A DNA stretch of 64,000 bases from Planctomycetota bacterium (GTDB taxonomy: Bacteria > Planctomycetota > Phycisphaerae > Phycisphaerales > UBA1924), in the NCBI GenBank assembly GCA_039819165.1, contig JBCBSM010000001.1, forward strand, positions 1,054,001 through 1,118,000, in the 5' to 3' direction. Shown here piece after piece: positions 1-8,295 of this stretch. A program made the position numbers and the translations under genes. Each line of letters starts with the position of its first letter. Within the stretch, counting starts at the first letter, position 1. The notes below the pieces were generated by a model. That model saw only the letters and a program-made list of their open reading frames with translations. It had not been told where the DNA came from and made no database searches.

Positions 1-2
1 TC

Positions 3-518
3 CGCATCGAGCACGCCCAACTGCTGCACCCGAGCGACATCGACCGCTTCGCGGCGATGGGCGTCATCGCGTCCATGCAGCCCACCCACTGCACCAGCGA
101 CATGCGGTGGATCGACGCCCGCGTCGGCTCCGAGCGGGCCCGCGGCGCCTACGCGTGGGCCAGCCTGCTGCGCACCGGCGCGGTCATCGCCGGCGGCAGC
201 GACTTCCCCGTCGAGAGCCACAACCCGTTCCTTGGGCTCTATGCGGCCGTCACCCGGCAGAACCTCGCGGGCTCGCCCGACGGTGGCTGGCTGCCCGGCG
301 AGCGGATGACCCGCGAGGAGGCGCTCCGTTCCATGACGCTGCACGCCGCCCGCGCCGAGTTCGCCGAGGACCGCAGGGGCTCGATTGCGCCCGGCAAGCT
401 CGCCGACATGATCGTGATTGACACCGACGTGATGACCTGCGAGCCGCGAGGCATCGCGGATGCCCGGGTGCTGCGCACGATCGTCGGCGGCGAGGTCGTC
501 TTCGAGACCGCGCCATGA
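3..518 (+). CDS. YtcJ-like amidohydrolase, C-terminal part
   Basis: The frame is open from the left edge, so the start lies outside the window; 171 residues are present. It begins RIEHAQLLHPSDIDRF, which is the conserved metal-site histidine strand of the amidohydrolase family 3 (YtcJ/LAF3) proteins, followed by the family's ASMQPTHCTSDM segment and the AGGSDFPVE strand that carries the last metal-ligand aspartate. It ends with the usual GSIAPGKLADMIVID beta-sandwich segment. Members are metal-dependent hydrolases of amide or similar bonds; the substrate cannot be read from this fragment. Its stop overlaps the next gene's start by four bases (ATGA), so the two are probably translated together. 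Family call is secure; substrate unknown. Confidence 0.88.
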   Translation, partial: RIEHAQLLHPSDIDRFAAMGVIASMQPTHCTSDMRWIDARVGSERARGAYAWASLLRTGAVIAGGSDFPVESHNPFLGLYAAVTRQNLAGSPDGGWLPGERMTREEALRSMTLHAARAEFAEDRRGSIAPGKLADMIVIDTDVMTCEPRGIADARVLRTIVGGEVVFETAP

Positions 519-1129
519 CGGCGCCCGAGCCATGGTCGCAGCCCGAGCGCTGGCCGCTGCCCATCGAGACCGAGCGGCTCGTGCTTCGGGCGCCGACGCA
601 CGACGATGCCCCGGCGATGTTCGCCGCGATCGAGGCCAGCCGCCCCAGCCTGCACCCCTGGCTGCCCTGGCCCAAGACCGAGAACCACAGCCTCGCGCAG
701 ACGCACTACACCATCGAGACGTTCGCCCGCCAGCGCGCCGAGAGCCCGACGCCGCACCTGCACCTGGCCATCTTCGACCGGGCGAGCGGCGCATACCTGG
801 GCGGCACCGGGCTTCACACCTTCCGCCCCGACGCCCACCAAGCCGAGACCGGCTACTGGATCGCCCAGGAGCACCGCCAGCGCAGCATCTGCACCGAGGC
901 CGTCATCGGGCTGACGCGGGCGTGCTTCTGCGCGCAGGCCGAAGGCGGTTTCGGACTGCGGCGAATCGAGATCTGCTGCTCGGCGCACAACGCGGCGTCG
1001 GCAAGGGTCGCGGACCGGGCGGGCTACGCGGCCGAGGGACGGCTGCTGGCGCATCGCTGGGTCGATGGATACGGCTGGAGCGACACGCTGATCTTCGCGG
1101 CGCTCGCCGGCACCTGGAGCACGCCATGA
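515..1129 (+). CDS. GNAT N-acetyltransferase, RimJ/RimL type
   Basis: A 204-residue acetyl-CoA-dependent acetyltransferase. The N-terminus has the ETERLVLRAPTHDD motif typical of RimJ/RimL/YdaF-type GNAT proteins, followed by the GGTGLHTF strand and the region where the acetyl-CoA pyrophosphate is bound (around GYWIAQEHRQRSI, with the usual glycine-rich loop replaced by QEHRQR-S). The C-terminal part has the NAASARVADRAGYAAEG signature. RimJ/RimL relatives acetylate N-termini of ribosomal proteins or small molecules; the target here is unknown. The start ATG overlaps the stop of the upstream amidohydrolase and its own stop overlaps the prmC start, giving a three-gene coupled unit. Confidence 0.85.
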   Translation: MTAPEPWSQPERWPLPIETERLVLRAPTHDDAPAMFAAIEASRPSLHPWLPWPKTENHSLAQTHYTIETFARQRAESPTPHLHLAIFDRASGAYLGGTGLHTFRPDAHQAETGYWIAQEHRQRSICTEAVIGLTRACFCAQAEGGFGLRRIEICCSAHNAASARVADRAGYAAEGRLLAHRWVDGYGWSDTLIFAALAGTWSTP

Positions 1130-2001
1130 CCACCGCGGCGCCCCAGGCGTGGACCACGCGGCGATTGCTTGCGTGGATCGGCGGCAAGCTCCGCGAGCGT
1201 GACATCGACGACGCCAGGCTCTGCGCCGAAATGCTCGTAGCCCACGTCCTCGGATGCGAGCGGCTCCGGCTGTACATGGAGGCCGACAGGCCCGCATCGG
1301 CCGACGAGCTGGCGATGCTCCGCGAGCTGGTGCGGCGGGCGCTGTCGCACGAGCCCGTGCAGTACCTCGTGGGCGAGGCCTCGTTCTACGGCATCTCGTT
1401 GCTCGTTGATCGCCGGGTGCTGATCCCCAGGCCCGAGACGCAGACGCTCGTCGACGAGGTCGTCGCGGCCATCAAACCGATCGCCGCGCCGCGCGTGGCC
1501 GACGTGTGCACGGGCACCGGGTGCGTGGCGATCGCGGTGGCGAAGCAGGCGCCGCACGCAGTCGTCAATGCGGGCGACATCGACGACGACGCGCTCGCGG
1601 TCGCGGGCGACAATCTGGAGCGCACGGGCGTGGCCGACCGCGTGTCGCTGCACGCGGGAGACCTGCTCGGGGCCCTGCCGGAGGACTCGACCTACCACGC
1701 CATCGCAGCCAATCCGCCCTACATCCCCGACGATGAATGGGCCGGTGTCGCCGCCAACGTCCGCGACTTCGAGCCCGAGCACGCGCTGCGAGGCGGCGTA
1801 GACGGCATGGATCTGGTCCGGCGGCTGATTGACGACGCGCCGCAGCGGCTCGAGCCCGGCGGGGTGCTTGCGATCGAGGTGGCCTCGACGCGGGCGGCAC
1901 TCGCGCTGGAGATCGCCGAGGCGAGCGGCCGGTATGCAGAAGCGCGGATGGTTCGCGATTTTGCGGGCCGGCCCCGGGTGCTCGTGGCGCGGCTTGGCTA
2001 G
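1126..2001 (+). CDS. prmC: Release factor glutamine N5-methyltransferase PrmC (HemK)
   Basis: A 291-residue SAM-dependent methyltransferase that modifies the glutamine of the GGQ motif in peptide chain release factors RF1 and RF2, in the cytoplasm. An N-terminal helical domain (about residues 1-95) includes EPVQYLVGEASFYG, the family's substrate-binding signature. The Rossmann domain follows, with DVCTGTGCVAIA (about 126-137) as SAM-binding motif I and the catalytic NPPY at 196-199. Length matches the family (about 280-300). The ATG at 1126 was chosen because it overlaps the previous stop as ATGA and starts just before the conserved helical domain. Upstream in-frame codons exist but carry no homology. 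Confidence 0.95.
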   Translation: MTTAAPQAWTTRRLLAWIGGKLRERDIDDARLCAEMLVAHVLGCERLRLYMEADRPASADELAMLRELVRRALSHEPVQYLVGEASFYGISLLVDRRVLIPRPETQTLVDEVVAAIKPIAAPRVADVCTGTGCVAIAVAKQAPHAVVNAGDIDDDALAVAGDNLERTGVADRVSLHAGDLLGALPEDSTYHAIAANPPYIPDDEWAGVAANVRDFEPEHALRGGVDGMDLVRRLIDDAPQRLEPGGVLAIEVASTRAALALEIAEASGRYAEARMVRDFAGRPRVLVARLG

Positions 2002-2027
2002 GCCGCCGATGGGATCGGGGGGGGGCG

Positions 2028-3743
2028 CTAGCCGGACGTGTGAACGCCGTCCGACTCGCTCGCGGCGTCCTCGGTCCGCAGCACCGAGCGGATCTCCTCG
2101 AGCAGCCGCTCGACCTGGAAGGGCTTGAACAGCACGCAGCTGAGGCCCTCCTGGGAGGCGCGGACGATGCTGTGGCTCGGGTCGTAGCCGAAGCCCGTCA
2201 TCAGGATGACCGGCACGTCGGGCAGGGCGCGGCGGGCGGCCGAGAACAGCTCGTAGCCGTTGCGGTCGGGCATCTGGATGTCGCTGATGACCAGCTGGAA
2301 GGGTCGGCCGCCGTCGGCCGACGCCTGGACCGCTTCGATCGCCTCCGCCCCGCTCTCGCACACGCACACGTCGGCACCACGGTTGCGGAGCACGTCGGCG
2401 ATGACGCGGCGGACGGCTCGCTCGTCGTCGGCCACCAGCACGCGGGCGCCCTCGATCAGCGGCTCGCGCTCCTCGGAGGCCATCGCCCGCTCGACGCCCA
2501 GCAGGGCGCGCGGCCCCTCGGCCACGCGGCGGACGCGATCGCGGATGGACTCGACATCGGTGCCGATCCGCTTCAACCGCGACGCCAGGTCGGGATCGTT
2601 GCCGACCTTCTCGCGGAGCTGCTCGACGATGCTGGCGATGTCGTCCAGTGGCTCGCGGAGTTCGCCCTGCACGCGGCCCGACACCGTGGCGTTGGTCTCG
2701 CACCGCTCGACGACGAGCAGGTCCAGCACCCGCAGCGCCAGGGCGAGGTGGCGGGCGAAGTGCTCGGCGAAGCGGCGGTCTTCCTCGTCGAAGGCGCCCG
2801 GCTTGAACGACTCGACGTCGAGCACGCCGATGACCCGGTCGTGCAGCCGCAGCGGCACCACCATCGCGCTGCGGGCACCCTGCAGGCACGGCAGGAATCG
2901 GGCGTCGCCCATCGCGTCGTTGCAGATCTCAGACACGCCCGTGGAGGCCACGAAGCCCGCGATGCCGTTGCCCTGCCGCGAGGGATACAGATCGAGCTCG
3001 GCGGCCTCGGGGCTGAGGCCCTCGGAGATCACCAGTTCCAGCTTGCCGGTCTTGTCGTTGATCAGCCGGATGGCGAAGTGGTCGAAGTTGAGCAGCTTGT
3101 GGGCCGTCTCGATGATGCGGCTCTCGAGCACGCTCAGCCGCTCCATGGCGTTCTTGGAGCGGACGAATTCCGGATCGATGGACACGAGGTCCCGGCCGGC
3201 CTGCTCGATGGCGGTCATGCGGCGGTCCAGCCGGCGGGCCTCGGACACATCGCGGATGACCGCGACCAGCCGGGAGTCGGCTACGCCTCCGCCCTCGCCC
3301 TGTGCGAGCGAGACGATCACGTCGTACCAGGCGTTCGCGTCCTCGTCGCCGACCTCGACGCACCGCGCGACGAGCTTGCCGCGCTGCTCGCGCTGGGCGA
3401 CCAGCCAGTCGATGCTGTGGCGCGCGGCCGCCCGGATGCGCTGCCCCACCGACGGGTCCAGCGTGCGGAAGAAGGCGTTGGCCCAGATGATGGTGCCGTC
3501 GGTCCGCATCAGGCACACGCCCTCATTGACGGCATCGAGCAGCGCGTAGGCCCGGTCGAGCTCGCTGAATTCCGGCGCGGCCGCCCCGGCGCTGAGCACC
3601 CGGGCGCCCGGATGCTCGGCGAGCCGCTGGGCGAGTTCGTCCGGGGTGCAGAAGACCACGTCCGCGTCGTCGCGGATCGGAAGCTCGGAAGCCGCCTCGG
3701 CCGTCGAGCCGACAATGATGATCGTGTTGGAACGCTCGACCAT
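2028..3743 (-). CDS. PAS-GAF-receiver signalling protein with a HisKA-like helix lacking histidine
   Basis: A 571-residue cytoplasmic protein. A PAS domain covers about residues 65-170 (NEGVCLMRTDGTIIWAN). A GAF domain covers about 205-350 (HFAIRLINDKTGKLEL; SAMVVPLRLHDRVIGVLD). A helical segment at about 365-430 follows, then a receiver domain (about 435-555) with the acidic pair in VADDE, the phospho-acceptor Asp near 488 in ISDIQMPD, MTGFG and the FKPF lysine. The helical segment contains GELREPLDD where a histidine kinase has HELRTPL, so the phospho-accepting histidine is a glycine, and there is no ATPase domain. It is therefore probably a phosphorylation target or sensor rather than a kinase. 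The start at 3743 precedes a short segment of unknown fold; an upstream in-frame ATG near 3860 is possible. Confidence 0.82.
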   Translation of the reverse strand: MVERSNTIIIVGSTAEAASELPIRDDADVVFCTPDELAQRLAEHPGARVLSAGAAAPEFSELDRAYALLDAVNEGVCLMRTDGTIIWANAFFRTLDPSVGQRIRAAARHSIDWLVAQREQRGKLVARCVEVGDEDANAWYDVIVSLAQGEGGGVADSRLVAVIRDVSEARRLDRRMTAIEQAGRDLVSIDPEFVRSKNAMERLSVLESRIIETAHKLLNFDHFAIRLINDKTGKLELVISEGLSPEAAELDLYPSRQGNGIAGFVASTGVSEICNDAMGDARFLPCLQGARSAMVVPLRLHDRVIGVLDVESFKPGAFDEEDRRFAEHFARHLALALRVLDLLVVERCETNATVSGRVQGELREPLDDIASIVEQLREKVGNDPDLASRLKRIGTDVESIRDRVRRVAEGPRALLGVERAMASEEREPLIEGARVLVADDERAVRRVIADVLRNRGADVCVCESGAEAIEAVQASADGGRPFQLVISDIQMPDRNGYELFSAARRALPDVPVILMTGFGYDPSHSIVRASQEGLSCVLFKPFQVERLLEEIRSVLRTEDAASESDGVHTSG

Positions 3744-3828
3744 CGCCACACCGCCTGCGGGCTGGCCGATCGCCGGATCGGGCGATCGGTTCGGCGAGTC
3801 CTTCGCCCCAGCCCCCGAATCTACGCCG

Positions 3829-3857
3829 TATATACCAATCGGCTCCCGGCCAGACAT
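3829..3857 (-). promoter_or_regulatory. Possible promoter of the PAS-GAF-receiver gene
   Basis: On the minus strand ATGTCT (3852-3857) and TATATA (3829-3834) are separated by 17 bases in an AT-rich patch of the 168-base divergent region between the receiver gene and the ABC cassette. The spacing is right for a housekeeping sigma factor but the upstream hexamer is poor. It is not possible to say whether the same patch also serves the plus-strand ABC genes. Confidence 0.35.
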
Positions 3858-3911
3858 TGTTTCATCCGATCCTAATCGGCTTCCCGGGCGAACCGGGCGC
3901 AGGCGGGTCCG

Positions 3912-4943
3912 ATGATCGAAGTCCGAAACCTGCACAAGGCGTTCGGCCGCTTCCACGCCCTCCGGGGCGTCGGCTTCGACGCGCCCGAGGGCCAGGTGAC
4001 CGGCCTGCTGGGCGCCAACGGCGCCGGCAAGAGCACCACCATCCGCGTCATCACCGGGTATACGACCCCCGACGTGGGCTGGGTCCGCGTCGGGGGAATC
4101 TGGCCGCACCGCCGCCCGCTGGCCGCCCGCCGGGCCATCGGTTACCTGCCCGAGTCGGCCCCAGCCTACCCCGAGATGTCCACGGAGGCATTCCTGGCGT
4201 ATCGGGCCTCGCTCTACGGGATTCCACGGAGAACGCGGCGGGGCGCCGTCGAGCGGGCGATCGAGAGCTGCGCATTGGGCCCCGTGCGGCGGCGGCGTGT
4301 GGGCCACCTCAGCAAGGGCTACCGCCAGCGGGCCGGGCTCGCGGCGGCCATCCTGCACGATCCGCGGGTGCTGATCCTCGACGAGCCGACCAACGGCCTC
4401 GACCCGGGCCAGATCAACGAGACGCGGTCGGTCATCCGGCGGCTGGCCGAGGGCCGCACCGTGCTGGTCAGCTCGCACATCCTCCCCGAGATCGAGCGGA
4501 GCTGCGACCGCGTGGTGATCCTGGCCGCCGGCCGGCTGTGCGCCCAGGGCAGCCTCAGCGATCTGCTCGGGGCCGCGGACGACGAGCTGGCCTGCGAGGT
4601 CGCCTTTCCGCTGGCGGGGACCGCAGAACCGGCACGGTCGGCCGTGGCGCGGACGCCGGGCGTCTTATCGGTCGCCGCGGACGAGCCCGGCCCGAAGCTG
4701 CGACGCTGGCGGGTGCGCTTCGACGCCGGCACCATCACCGAGCCCGACCTTCGGGCCGTCGTGGGCCGGACGCTCTCGACCTACCAGGCCGAGGTCCGCC
4801 TGCTCGAGCGGCAGACGCCGACGCTGGAACGCGTCTTCCTGGCGCTGACCGAGGCCGCCAGCGGCGATGAGGGCGAGAACCGCGAGAAGTGCGACCACTC
4901 CAGGGACGATCCCGGCGCCAAGGAGCCCAAGGCGTGCGCGTAG
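3912..4943 (+). CDS. ABC transporter ATP-binding protein, GldA-like
   Basis: A 343-residue ATPase subunit. Walker A is GANGAGKST (about 34-42), the signature motif is LSKGYRQRAGLA, and Walker B plus catalytic Glu is VLILDEPTNGLD; the switch histidine lies in LVSSHI. The C-terminal third (about 215-315) is the extension found in ABC-2 exporters and GldA-type proteins. It starts with RNLHKAFGRFHALRGV, typical of the family. The stop overlaps the permease gene by ten bases and a GldG-like gene follows, so this is the three-part Gld-type cassette known in Bacteroidetes and widespread in Planctomycetota. In planctomycetes its cargo is not established. The last 25 residues are rich in charged residues and may be unstructured. 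Confidence 0.92.
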   Translation: MIEVRNLHKAFGRFHALRGVGFDAPEGQVTGLLGANGAGKSTTIRVITGYTTPDVGWVRVGGIWPHRRPLAARRAIGYLPESAPAYPEMSTEAFLAYRASLYGIPRRTRRGAVERAIESCALGPVRRRRVGHLSKGYRQRAGLAAAILHDPRVLILDEPTNGLDPGQINETRSVIRRLAEGRTVLVSSHILPEIERSCDRVVILAAGRLCAQGSLSDLLGAADDELACEVAFPLAGTAEPARSAVARTPGVLSVAADEPGPKLRRWRVRFDAGTITEPDLRAVVGRTLSTYQAEVRLLERQTPTLERVFLALTEAASGDEGENREKCDHSRDDPGAKEPKACA

Positions 4944-5656
4944 CGCTGCTGCTGGCTCGGCGGGAGTTCGCCTCGCTGTTCCGCGTGCCGGTCGGCTGGC
5001 TGGTGCTCGCGCTGTACGCGGCGCTCTGGGGCGGCATGTTCGCGCAGTTCGTGCTGGTCGAGGGCGCACCCGCCACGCTGCGGCCGATCTTCGCGACCGC
5101 CGGCTGGCTAATGCTGCCCCTCGCGCCGGCGATCTCGATGCGGCTGCTCAGCGACGAGTACCGCACCGGCAGCTACGAGACGCTGGCGACCGCGCCGGCG
5201 AGCGACGCCGCCATCGCGCTGGGCAAGTTCCTCGGGGCGGCCGCCTTCCTGCTGGCGATGCTCGCCTGCACGCTGCCCACGGTGGGCGTGCTGCTGGCGA
5301 TCTCCGATCCGATGCCCGACCCGGGGCCCATCGCCGCGGGCTATCTGAGCGTCACGCTCGTGGGCGTGCTGTTCCTGTCGGTGGGGTTGACCGCGTCGAG
5401 CCTCACCAGCAGCCAGACCCTGGCGTTCCTCGGCGCGATGATCGCGCTGCTGGCCTGGCTGCTGGCGACGACCGTCGGCCGCCAGCGGGCCCCGGCCTGG
5501 CTGGCCGATGCGCTGGGCACCATCGACGTGACCGGCCGGCTCGCGGGATTCGCCAAGGGCGTGATCGACACGGGCGACGTCGCCTTCTTCCTGGTCGCCA
5601 GCGGCTGGTTCGTGCTTGCCGCGTCGATGATCCTCTCGATCCGGAGGTGGGCGTGA
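4934..5656 (+). CDS. ABC-2 type permease, GldF-like
   Basis: A 240-residue integral membrane protein with about six hydrophobic segments. It opens with LLARREFASLFRVPVGWLV, the standard amphipathic start of ABC-2 and GldF permeases, and contains SDEYRTGSYETLATAPASD, the conserved cytoplasmic loop seen between the second and third helices in this family. The GTG at 4934 was chosen because AAGGAG (4920-4925) sits eight bases upstream; a longer form from 4889 would place the start inside the ATPase gene without a ribosome-binding site. It should form the membrane channel driven by the preceding ATPase. Its stop TGA overlaps the next ATG (TGATG). Confidence 0.9.
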   Translation: MRVALLLARREFASLFRVPVGWLVLALYAALWGGMFAQFVLVEGAPATLRPIFATAGWLMLPLAPAISMRLLSDEYRTGSYETLATAPASDAAIALGKFLGAAAFLLAMLACTLPTVGVLLAISDPMPDPGPIAAGYLSVTLVGVLFLSVGLTASSLTSSQTLAFLGAMIALLAWLLATTVGRQRAPAWLADALGTIDVTGRLAGFAKGVIDTGDVAFFLVASGWFVLAASMILSIRRWA

Positions 5657-7797
5657 TGCGCTCCGCGGGCCGCTGGCGGCGGCGGATCCACATCGCCTGG
5701 CTGGCGGCGACCTTCCTGGTCGCCAACCTGGTCAGCGCCGCCTTCCTGGTGTCCATCGCCGACCGGCACCGCGTCCGCATCGATGCGACCGCGACCGGCG
5801 AGCACCGCCTCGCGCCCCTCACGCTGCGGCTGCTCGAAGCGACGTCCGAGGGCGGGGGCTACGAGCTGGTCGTCGCCGCCGATACGACACGGGTCGATCC
5901 GCGTGCCTGGCAGGCGTTGCTCGACGTAGGAGCCGAACTGGAGGCGACCGGCGCGATGGACGTCTCGCCGCTGGCCGCGAGCAATGCGCAGGCCGGGCTG
6001 CAAGAACTGGCCCAACGGCTGGCGGACCGCGACGCGGACGCCATCGCGGCGCAGGAGTCGGCGCTGCGGGCCGCGATCGAGGACGTCCGCCTCGCCGCGG
6101 GCGTGATCGAGACGCGGGTGGCCGCCGAGCTGGCCGCCATCGCCGCCGTGCTGGAGGACCTCGGCCCGGGCACGGCCGCGGCCGCCCGGGAGTACGCCGG
6201 CCGGGCCGAGTCCGCCCCGCTGCTCGCCCGCGACCTCCGCTCGGCAGCGGACGCTGCGGAGGCGGCGCTCGCAACGCCGCTGCTGGCCGGCGTCGAGACG
6301 CCCTCCCTCGACCGCGCCCGTGCCGCCCTGGCCCCCGCCGCCCGGACCGCCGGCGGCCAGCTGGCGCTGCTCTCGGGCGAAGCGGCCGGACTCGCCTCGA
6401 ACACCGACGCGCCCGAGGGTGTTCGGCCGCCGGCGGCCGCGCTCGAGCGATCGTCCGAGGACGCCGGCGAGCGGTGCGCCGCGGCCGCCGCCGCCATCGA
6501 CCGCCTGGAGCTGCTAGACGTCGTCCGTGTGCTGCGGAGCGCCGGGACGGCAACGGTGGCGATCCTCGTGGGCCCGGGCACGCCCGTCGCCATCGACACC
6601 GAGCAGCTTCTTCCGCCGCCCGGCGTGCTGAGGCCCGAGGCCGCGACCGCTCCGGCGCTGCGGCGCCGCACCGAATCGCTGATCGGCAGCGCCCTGCTCG
6701 GCGCGACCGATCAGCTCGGCCCGATCGTCGTGCTGACCCACGCCGAGTCGGCGCGGCTACTCGAGCTGGAGGGTGCCTTCGGCATCGCGGCCGCATACCT
6801 GCAGCGCCGGGGCATCGAGGTCGTCGAGTGGCCCGTCGTGCTCGAGGACGAACCGGCCAAGCTCACCCGGCTCGATCCCGCGGGCGTGCGGCCGGCGGTC
6901 TACGTCGTGCAGAACACCTACAGCGGCCGCGGGGCCAGCGGGCCGCTCGCGCAGACCGGGGCCCAGCGGGCGGCGGAACTCGGCCGCGTGGTCGACCGCT
7001 TGATCGACTCGGGCGCGCCCGTGCTGCTGAGCGTCACGCCCAGCGAAATCGCCGTGTCGGGATCCCAGGATCCGACGGTGGCCGGGCTCGCGCTATTCGG
7101 CCTGGTGGCGCGCAGCGAGGCGACCATCCTCGCGACCGACGCGGCGAGCACCTCGATCGGGTCCCCCGCCGGTTTCGTGCGGACCGACCAGTTGGTCCGC
7201 GCACAGAACGGCGAGCACGCGGTGCAGGGCGCCATCGCCGGGCTGGCGACCTACCTGCCGTGGCCGATCGAGGTCGAGCGCGCCGCCAACCCACCGGCGG
7301 GCACGGATGCCACACCGCTGCTTGCGATCAACGAGCCCGGCGGGTGGCAGGAAACGCAATGGACGGGCTACCGGCGGATCGGGCGGGAGCGCCGCGCGAT
7401 CGTCGCCGATCCGCCGACGCCCGATCCAGAGACCGAGGACGTCGAGGGTCCGTGGCCGGTCGCATGGGCGGCGTCGCGTGCGATGGACGGCGGCCGCGAC
7501 GCCCGGCTGGTGGTGGTCGGTTCGAACGACTGGTTCATCGACGAGATCGTGTCGCAGGGCGAATCGATCGACGGCCGCCAGGTCGCCGACTTCCCGGGCA
7601 ACCTGGCGCTGCTCGAGGCCGGCGTGCTGTGGCTGGCGCATCGCGACGAGTTCATCGCACGGGGCGCGAGCGTGGCGGACGTCGCGACGATTCGCGACTT
7701 GCACGGGGGCGTCGCGACGGCTATCCGCTGGGGCCTGGTGCTCGGGCTGCCGTTGCTAGTGCTCGTCGTTGGTGGCGTCTGGCAGCTCCGCCGCTGA
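5656..7797 (+). CDS. GldG-like auxiliary subunit of the ABC cassette
   Basis: A 713-residue membrane-anchored protein. One hydrophobic segment is near residues 15-35 (IAWLAATFLVANLVSAAFLV) and another is at the extreme C-terminus (GLVLGLPLLVLVVGGVWQL, then basic RR). The large part between should lie outside the membrane. RIDATATGEHRLAPLTLRLL matches the GldG opening strand, where the family has a D-x-T-x-x-K-x-Y-T-L-S-type sequence. An Ala-rich helical stretch (about 100-300) replaces part of the usual fold and probably forms a coiled coil. The topology and position after ATPase and permease genes support the GldG assignment; sequence similarity alone is weak. The 3' end overlaps the convergent gene at 7756 by 42 bases. 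Confidence 0.75.
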   Translation: MRSAGRWRRRIHIAWLAATFLVANLVSAAFLVSIADRHRVRIDATATGEHRLAPLTLRLLEATSEGGGYELVVAADTTRVDPRAWQALLDVGAELEATGAMDVSPLAASNAQAGLQELAQRLADRDADAIAAQESALRAAIEDVRLAAGVIETRVAAELAAIAAVLEDLGPGTAAAAREYAGRAESAPLLARDLRSAADAAEAALATPLLAGVETPSLDRARAALAPAARTAGGQLALLSGEAAGLASNTDAPEGVRPPAAALERSSEDAGERCAAAAAAIDRLELLDVVRVLRSAGTATVAILVGPGTPVAIDTEQLLPPPGVLRPEAATAPALRRRTESLIGSALLGATDQLGPIVVLTHAESARLLELEGAFGIAAAYLQRRGIEVVEWPVVLEDEPAKLTRLDPAGVRPAVYVVQNTYSGRGASGPLAQTGAQRAAELGRVVDRLIDSGAPVLLSVTPSEIAVSGSQDPTVAGLALFGLVARSEATILATDAASTSIGSPAGFVRTDQLVRAQNGEHAVQGAIAGLATYLPWPIEVERAANPPAGTDATPLLAINEPGGWQETQWTGYRRIGRERRAIVADPPTPDPETEDVEGPWPVAWAASRAMDGGRDARLVVVGSNDWFIDEIVSQGESIDGRQVADFPGNLALLEAGVLWLAHRDEFIARGASVADVATIRDLHGGVATAIRWGLVLGLPLLVLVVGGVWQLRR

Positions 7798-8268
7798 GCG
7801 GCCGGACTCGGCCTGGCCGAGGCGCGATCGCCCCAGTATCTCTCGCACGTCACGCGATCGGGATTCTGCGGCAGCAGGACGCTCGACAACGGCCGCGGCG
7901 CGGCGCTCGGCCGCTTCGGCCGTGGCGCGGTCGTACTCCACGCCGCACTCGGGGCACTGCTCCGCGAAGCCCGGCACACCCGTGAGGTCGTAGCCACACT
8001 TCTGGCAGCACCACGCCGCGGGCCGATGCGGGATGGCGACCACGAAGAAACCCACGAGCCCGATGAGGATGAGGTAGCCCCACAGCAAGAACTGCAGCAC
8101 GGGCAGGTACATGTCGTAGGACACCCACGCGTTCATCTGCGTGTGCAGCAGCATGAAGCCGAGGATGCCCAACTCCCCCACCGCGACGCACGCGACGCCG
8201 AGCCAGCGGCGTCGCCATCGGCAGGCGCCGTACCACACGAGCAGGGCGTAGGGCACGAAGAGCAGCAC
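7756..8268 (-). CDS. Small membrane protein with a CGYDLTG zinc ribbon
   Basis: A 170-residue protein of unknown function. Two or three hydrophobic segments occupy residues 1-80. Then CCQKCGYDLTG and CPECG supply two CxxC knuckles of a zinc ribbon, in the form common among Planctomycetota membrane proteins. An alanine- and arginine-rich tail follows. The start is GTG at 8268; the ribosome-binding site is weak, so the exact start is uncertain. It is the last gene of a minus-strand run that begins at 12271, 27 bases after the flippase-like gene. Its tail overlaps the end of the GldG-like gene on the other strand. The coding call rests on composition, the metal ribbon and context. Confidence 0.72.
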   Translation of the reverse strand: MLLFVPYALLVWYGACRWRRRWLGVACVAVGELGILGFMLLHTQMNAWVSYDMYLPVLQFLLWGYLILIGLVGFFVVAIPHRPAAWCCQKCGYDLTGVPGFAEQCPECGVEYDRATAEAAERRAAAVVERPAAAESRSRDVREILGRSRLGQAESGRSAAELPDATNDEH

Positions 8269-8295
8269 GCCAGAGAGCCTAGCAAGCGAACCCTG

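Noticed and set aside
239-1297. Long minus-strand open frame opposite the amidohydrolase, GNAT and prmC genes
   Set aside because: It is Arg/Ala/Pro-rich with no motif and is antisense to genes with clear family signatures; typical GC-rich shadow.
2040-3875. 611-residue plus-strand open frame opposite the receiver protein gene
   Set aside because: Composition is His/Ala/Asp-rich with no domain; the minus-strand frame has PAS, GAF and receiver domains.
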